Shown here one piece after another: positions 61,052 through 64,000 of a stretch of 64,000 nt of DNA. The notes under the pieces are model-generated. The model worked only from the letters and a program-made list of their open reading frames with translations, was not told the DNA's origin and did not search any database. Within the stretch, counting starts at the first letter, position 1. Each line of letters starts with the position of its first letter. Position numbers and translations under genes: made by a program. Source of the DNA: Polytrichum commune (Eukaryota > Streptophyta > Polytrichopsida > Polytrichales > Polytrichaceae); assembly GCA_950295325.1 (NCBI GenBank), contig OX485806.1:26536001-26600000 (forward strand). The letters are read 5' to 3'.

Positions 61052-62871
61052 ACCCCTAGCCATGTGACAACCTTGAGGATGTGGAATTTGTTATGATAGG
61101 CCAAAAGGAGGGCCAAATGGCTGCCTCACGTGTCGGCTAAGCGCATCCAAAGCTATTGGAAACGATACTTGGAACGAAGGAGACTTGCACTAGAGCAAGC
61201 CAAGAAGGTGAGATCATTGGAGCAAAGAGGCTCTTTAGTAGTTATGCTTGCTTCTTCACGGTGCTACAATTTTTTGGGTCTAATTAGTGTGGATTAGTAG
61301 TTGGAGTTACGCATTGTTGTAACATGTTAGGTCGAGAGAATCATCTTATACCCAAACAACATGAGTACACTAAATATGACATTTAGTGTCACCAATTCTA
61401 ATGGCCTTGCTCAATACAAATTGTAAATCGTGGCGTAGTGTCACCAACACTAGATGTTGAGCCCACGTTATTTGTATTTCCTTGTAATGTTTGGGGGGCA
61501 TTATAGATTTTCAGTGTTGCAATTATTTGTTACTTACCAACTGGTTTTTCATCCAAATCTCAATCATCCATGACAACGTTTCATCACAAGTTGCTCACAA
61601 AGAGTAGTAGGTAGGGTTTTGGCCAATGGATGAACTCATCAATCATCCATGATAAAAGATTGTTCACTTACTCATAAGAAATGTCATATGAAAAGTCACC
61701 ATAGTGACATAAATTACCATATGACACTTGATTTCACATTTAGTGTAGTTAGTATGCACACCGAAGAATATGAATTAACTTAGTTGGTAAAAAATGATAA
61801 TGACGGTTAGAAATTCATAGCCACATGTAACTCGGAATGGTAACCTGCACTAATTAGACAAGATTGTGTAGCGTATCTATCTATCTATCTATCTATTTAT
61901 CTATCTATGTTGATCATCGGATCGATGCTTTCTAATGAAACTTGTGTTAAATAAGAGATCCATTTGCGTTGTAATGTTGGAAGATTTTTTTGAAATTTTT
62001 TTGTGTGTGTGTATATACCATGTGTTTCTTTTGTTTATATATAAGTCTATATTGAAGTATAAGGAAAGTGCGCTTCACGAGCGCATTTTGGTTTGTAAGA
62101 GTCATGGAGACAAGGGAAACTCCCTCCTAGTTCATGAAAATCTAGTCATGATGTCCCACAAATGGCGGGATGTCCCTTGCAAAAACCGTAAGGCCTTGTG
62201 TGAGGGTGGACATTGATTATTAGTGCCCAAAGAGGGCCCTCAAAAAACTAAATAAATAAGATTGGTGGGTTTCAAGCATAACATAATTCAGATCCATAAC
62301 AATGTTATGTGGGATTGACAGTGTTTCCCAAAATATTAATATCCGGGAATATTCCATGGAATACTGTCAGTCCCACATGACATTGTTCTGAATCTGAATT
62401 ATGTTATGAATGAATGCATAGATTCTTCCATTATACCTAATCCAATTTTTTTTAGTAATCCCTCCGTCCTAAAATGATTGTCCTAGATCCCGGATTTTTT
62501 TTGTCCCAAAATTATTGTCTAGTTTATCTGCCCGGCTGAAAATTTGAGGCTCAAAGTCAAATATTTTTGCATCAAACTTCCTAAATCAAGGAGTGTTTTG
62601 GCTCCACAACTTCCAGCGGCGTTTCGGAGTAATTGTTTTTTTTCTATTTTAAGGGTCATACTGACAACTATTGAGTCAATGGTCAGCGGGCCTTAATCTC
62701 GCCAAAGTTAGGAACACGGACAATCATTTTGGGATAAAGGGAGTACCAATTTGTAGTTGTAGACACTAAATTGATGCTCGCTTTATTTTGTAGGACAAGA
62801 AGGCTGGGAGGAAGCCAAAGAAAAAGGAAGGGCCCAAGAAAAAGAAAGTGGACTGGATTGAAAAGAAATGA
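47397..62871 (+). CDS. IQ-motif coiled-coil axonemal protein, nexin-dynein regulatory complex subunit DRC9/DRC10-like, 11 exons, 441 aa
   Basis: Exons: 47397-47629, 49243-49363, 51230-51448, 52014-52100, 52549-52644, 52961-53063, 53918-54021, 55748-55876, 59162-59209, 61100-61207 and 62794-62871. Every intron is GT-AG and every phase fits, giving one 441-residue frame. Seen: an N-terminal acidic region, a helical region (LLGLINDAITMLR into TLGFVTEDLL), long charged coiled coil (residues about 105-380), the segment EEVEDLLWEYEDDITTRT near 340, an IQ motif at 395-406 (RIQSYWKRYLER) and a lysine-rich tail (KKAGRKPKKKEGPKKKK). Family knowledge: DRC9/IQCG and DRC10/IQCD are about 440-450 aa, coiled coil, with a C-terminal IQ motif and Lys-rich end, and sit in the nexin link of motile cilia. 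I cannot choose between the two. The gene implies flagellated sperm. Introns reach 3.3 kb and hold two Stowaways, a CACTAAAT MITE, foldbacks and repeats A, B and C. Exon 9 (16 codons) and exon 4 (29 codons) are the least certain. Confidence 0.85.
47890..48115. repeat. Foldback-type repeat in intron 1 of the axonemal gene
   Basis: The sequence 'ggttcagtgagggtcaaact' is followed by its inverted form 'gagtctgaccctcaacgaactg' after about 30 bases. The pattern then repeats partly ('cattaaaattcagtttggca', 'cattaaaattcaatgtggca'). A related hairpin is at 58070-58180. Noncoding. Confidence 0.55.
49430..50330 (+). repeat. Repeat A copy split by a TCTA microsatellite and a Stowaway MITE
   Basis: The left half (49430-49660) ends 'gaatggttagcatattctga' and the right half (50125-50330) resumes with 'tttttgggtgtct' and 'taccacataccactcaaata'. 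An uninterrupted relative at 37000-37160 shows that the two halves belong together. Confidence 0.6.
49685..50095 (+). mobile_element. Stowaway MITE (411 bp) inside a TCTA microsatellite
   Basis: The left terminus CTCCCTCCGTTTCAAAATAA and its inverted right counterpart (ending ATGAAACGGAGGGAG) are the classic plant Stowaway ends. TA duplications flank it (49683-49684 and 50096-50097). Before it lie about five TCTA units and after it about seven, so the target TA was within one tetranucleotide array. Located in intron 2 of the axonemal gene. The internal frame of 95 codons is not a gene. Confidence 0.92.
53130..53440 (+). repeat. Interspersed repeat B, copy 2
   Basis: Same ordered blocks as 5370-5650, here in intron 6 of the axonemal gene. 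'catccggtccctagggtttc' is the best conserved block. Confidence 0.55.
56673..56787. mobile_element. Short foldback MITE with TTA flanks (about 110 bp)
   Basis: The left arm 'ggttagtttccatgtaggcc' (continuing gcttcgcccaccaaattcta) is the reverse complement of the right arm ending 'tttacatggaaactaaccct', with few mismatches over about 40 bases. TTA flanks both sides. It lies in intron 8 of the axonemal gene. Confidence 0.75.
57240..57560 (-). repeat. Interspersed repeat C, copy 3
   Basis: Minus strand reads CDRLGLETLGSQPAIPKNLP, matching copy 1, preceded by the less conserved half. Intron 8 of the axonemal gene. Confidence 0.55.
58677..58912. mobile_element. Foldback MITE, family F3 (about 236 bp)
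   Basis: The left end 'cgcagctgaaatc..ctgtggttctt.gaccaac' is mirrored by the right end 'gttggtcaaaagaaccgtag' plus 'ccgatttcagctacg'. 'agtcactaaacgactac' near the left end also has its inverted counterpart near the right end. Relative at 14115-14345. Intron 8 of the axonemal gene. Confidence 0.75.
59086..59112. repeat. Telomere-like CCCTAAA motif pair
   Basis: The sequence 'gaaaccctaaacccaaaa' followed by 'ccctaaacc' holds two plant-type telomere units plus a degenerate one. It lies 50 bases upstream of exon 9 of the axonemal gene. It may be chance, a telo-box or a short interstitial telomere insertion. Confidence 0.5.
59360..59580 (-). repeat. Interspersed repeat C, copy 4
   Basis: Best-preserved frame of this family: 62 open codons on the minus strand beginning MENRLLVTDEPVEIQGIRRT and ending ILTDYGH. 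Lies in intron 9 of the axonemal gene, antisense to it. Confidence 0.6.
60240..60661 (+). mobile_element. Tourist-like MITE, family T1, diverged copy 4
   Basis: Blocks shared in order with copies 1-3: 'ggtccaagttcacattacac', 'tgaaggcacgagggacca', 'tcttacatggca', 'ggcctttgga' and the right end 'tggtcacaactcttggccc..gtgtaaagcgaccc', followed by TAA. The left end is not clear. Intron 9 of the axonemal gene. Confidence 0.55.
61265..61873 (+). mobile_element. Inverted-repeat element family F2, copy 2, interrupted by a CACTAAAT MITE
   Basis: The left half (61265-61365) and right half (61746-61873) match the continuous element at 40620-40862. The outer ends are 'ctacaattttttgggtctaa' and 'attagacaagattgtgtag'. 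Intron 10 of the axonemal gene. Confidence 0.7.
61368..61745 (+). mobile_element. CACTAAAT MITE, copy B (378 bp)
   Basis: Same palindromic ends and body as copy A. TA flanks at 61366-61367 and 61746-61747. The related empty site in the F2 element at 40.7 kb has a single TA, which confirms a 2-bp target duplication. Confidence 0.9.
61879..61907. repeat. TCTA microsatellite
   Basis: About seven TCTA units with one TTTA variant, in intron 10 of the axonemal gene, directly after the F2 element. Other simple repeats in the window: TCTA around 49667-49684 and 50098-50128, TA at 61027-61050 and GT at 59284-59299. Confidence 0.8.
62270..62415. mobile_element. Foldback MITE, family F1, copy 2 (about 140 bp)
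   Basis: Ends CATAACATAATTC and GAATTATGTTATG, with 'gatccataacaatgttatgt', 'gggattgaca' and 'tgtcagtcccaca' inside, as in the copy at 29512-29729 but shorter. Intron 10 of the axonemal gene. Confidence 0.75.
62458..62743 (+). mobile_element. Stowaway MITE, second copy (286 bp)
   Basis: The left terminus ATCCCTCCGTCCTAAAATGA and inverted right terminus (ending TTTTGGGATAAAGGGAG) are Stowaway-type ends, with TA at 62456-62457 and 62744-62745. It lies only 50 bases upstream of the acceptor of the last axonemal-gene exon at 62794. It is a different subfamily from the 49.7-kb copy. Confidence 0.88.
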
Positions 62872-62874
62872 TTG

Positions 62875-63850
62875 GATCAAAAGAAAAGTTTATGTCATTT
62901 CCCACCATTTTTATTTTTATGTTCATTGTGAAGGTAAATAAAAATGACTTTTTATCCGATAGGGATGCCAAATCCCTAGGAAAGAGAATATTCTCTTGAC
63001 AATTCAGGTGTCAATAAGAGAATATTCATGAGAATGCAAGTTTTAAGGTTGGATTTTAGCATGTAGCAACCGCGTAAAGGAGCTTTGGGGTTTTAGGGAG
63101 GACCCAACAATGACCATTGGTTGAACACTATAGAACTAGAGTGTTCGGAGAATTTGTACTAGGATTAGCATTGAGAATGAACATTGAGCTCTTAGGAATG
63201 CCATGAAGAACGTATTGTGGCTGCAATATTGTATAGTAGACACTAAACACGGATTAAAGTACACATGAATAATATGAAATTGAAGTGACATTGTTTTATT
63301 GTAAACCGGTAGTAACCACAAAGAAGTTGAAGAATAGAAGGGAGGATTCTACTCACCTCATGAGGTGAGTGATCTATTGTGGACACTTGAGCATTTTGGA
63401 ATATGTCGGGCTTGAAATCTTTATAAGACTTATATGAGCACATGATTAGTTTTTGGCTCAAATGAGGAACGTACATTGATTCTCAAAACTAAGCCAGTGA
63501 CTCACCACATAAATATTCACACACAATGTCAGGCAAATAAAAACAAGAACATGTAAACTTTCACTTATGTAAGTTCATAGTCATAGTCTAGTCTATCATA
63601 TGTGAAGTCTTGTGTTTACCGCAAAAGTACACATGGAGAAACAATAATTTGAAGAGAACTATATACATTGACTTAGTTTTTTAACCTACATCTACTGATA
63701 AATCAATATCTTGTCCACCCTCCCTTGAAAGCTAAAACGGCTTGGATACGATTGGGCATGCTTTTTATAGAACTTTTGACACTGCTCAAGATTGATGAAA
63801 TGGAAAGAAACTTGAAAACACAACTAGGATTAACCTTTACAATGGGAGGA
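62875..63850. other. 3' flank of the axonemal gene; no gene seen
   Basis: The first few hundred bases are the likely 3' UTR. The stretch 63060-63215 resembles 54890-55040 in intron 7 ('agggaagacccaatgatgag', 'tagagaatttgtacta'-like phrases), so it is another interspersed repeat. An inverted pair 'actcacctcatgaggtgagt' at 63352-63371 is a perfect 20-base palindrome. Confidence 0.45.
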
Positions 63851-63854
63851 TCTA

Positions 63855-64000
63855 CACTAAATATGACATTTAGTGTCACCAATTCTAATTGTCTTGCCCA
63901 ATACTAATCGTAGACCTTGGTGTAGTGTCACCAACACTGAATGTTAACCCAACATTATTTGTCATTCCTTGTAAAGTTTTTGGAGGAATATAGCCTTACA
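63855..64000 (+). mobile_element. CACTAAAT MITE, copy C, cut by the window end
   Basis: Begins with the same palindromic terminus after TA (63853-63854) and follows copy A closely to the last base of the window. The right end is outside. Confidence 0.85.

Overview
This window is nuclear DNA from a plant with a large, repeat-rich genome. Genes are split by long GT-AG introns, intergenic and intronic DNA is full of short inverted-repeat elements (MITEs) and decayed DNA transposons, and no operons or bacterial signals are visible. One gene encodes an IQ-motif coiled-coil protein of the flagellar nexin-dynein regulatory complex type. Together with plant-type metabolic genes, this points to a plant lineage that still makes swimming sperm (charophyte alga, bryophyte, lycophyte, fern, or a gymnosperm such as cycad or Ginkgo). 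I cannot name the species.

Three genes could be rebuilt exon by exon with every splice phase agreeing. (1) 7115-12148, minus strand: a SAL1/HAL2-type 3'(2'),5'-bisphosphate nucleotidase, 5 exons, 660 aa, with an unusually long acidic N-terminal extension. (2) 34442-38586, plus strand: ornithine carbamoyltransferase with a plastid-type transit peptide, 5 coding exons, 394 aa, preceded by a spliced-looking leader. (3) 47397-62871, plus strand: the DRC9/DRC10-like axonemal protein, 11 exons, 441 aa, spread over 15.5 kb of transposon-filled introns. Less certain genes are a first exon resembling the membrane-anchor end of peptidyl-tRNA hydrolase 2 at the left edge (minus), an intronless F-box/kelch-like reading frame at 22470-23978 (minus), and an orphan basic-N-terminus reading frame at 24406-25260 (minus).

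Layout: 0-2.4 kb, PTH2-like exon, a degenerate tandem array and a GC-rich island; 2.4-7.1 kb, decayed hAT transposon, Tourist MITE and interspersed repeats; 7.1-12.9 kb, the nucleotidase and an upstream tandem array; 13.5-15.4 kb, two related Tourist-like elements; 17.1-19.7 kb, a zinc-finger pseudogene and a pogo-like remnant; 19.7-20.7 kb, a GC-rich stretch; 22.4-25.3 kb, F-box-like and orphan frames; 25-31 kb, gene-poor with hairpins; 31-38.6 kb, a Tourist MITE abutting the OTC leader, then OTC; 38.6-47.4 kb, repeats including a three-level nested insertion; 47.4-62.9 kb, the axonemal gene with two Stowaway MITEs; the right edge cuts a further MITE copy.

The genes do not form a pathway. 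The sharpest non-genic observations are the transposon insertions that can be read against empty sites within this same window. One copy pair gives a filled and an empty site that prove a TA target duplication. A Stowaway has split a TCTA microsatellite. A Tourist sits inside a foldback element that itself sits inside an older repeat. I found no convincing new enzymatic or defence system.
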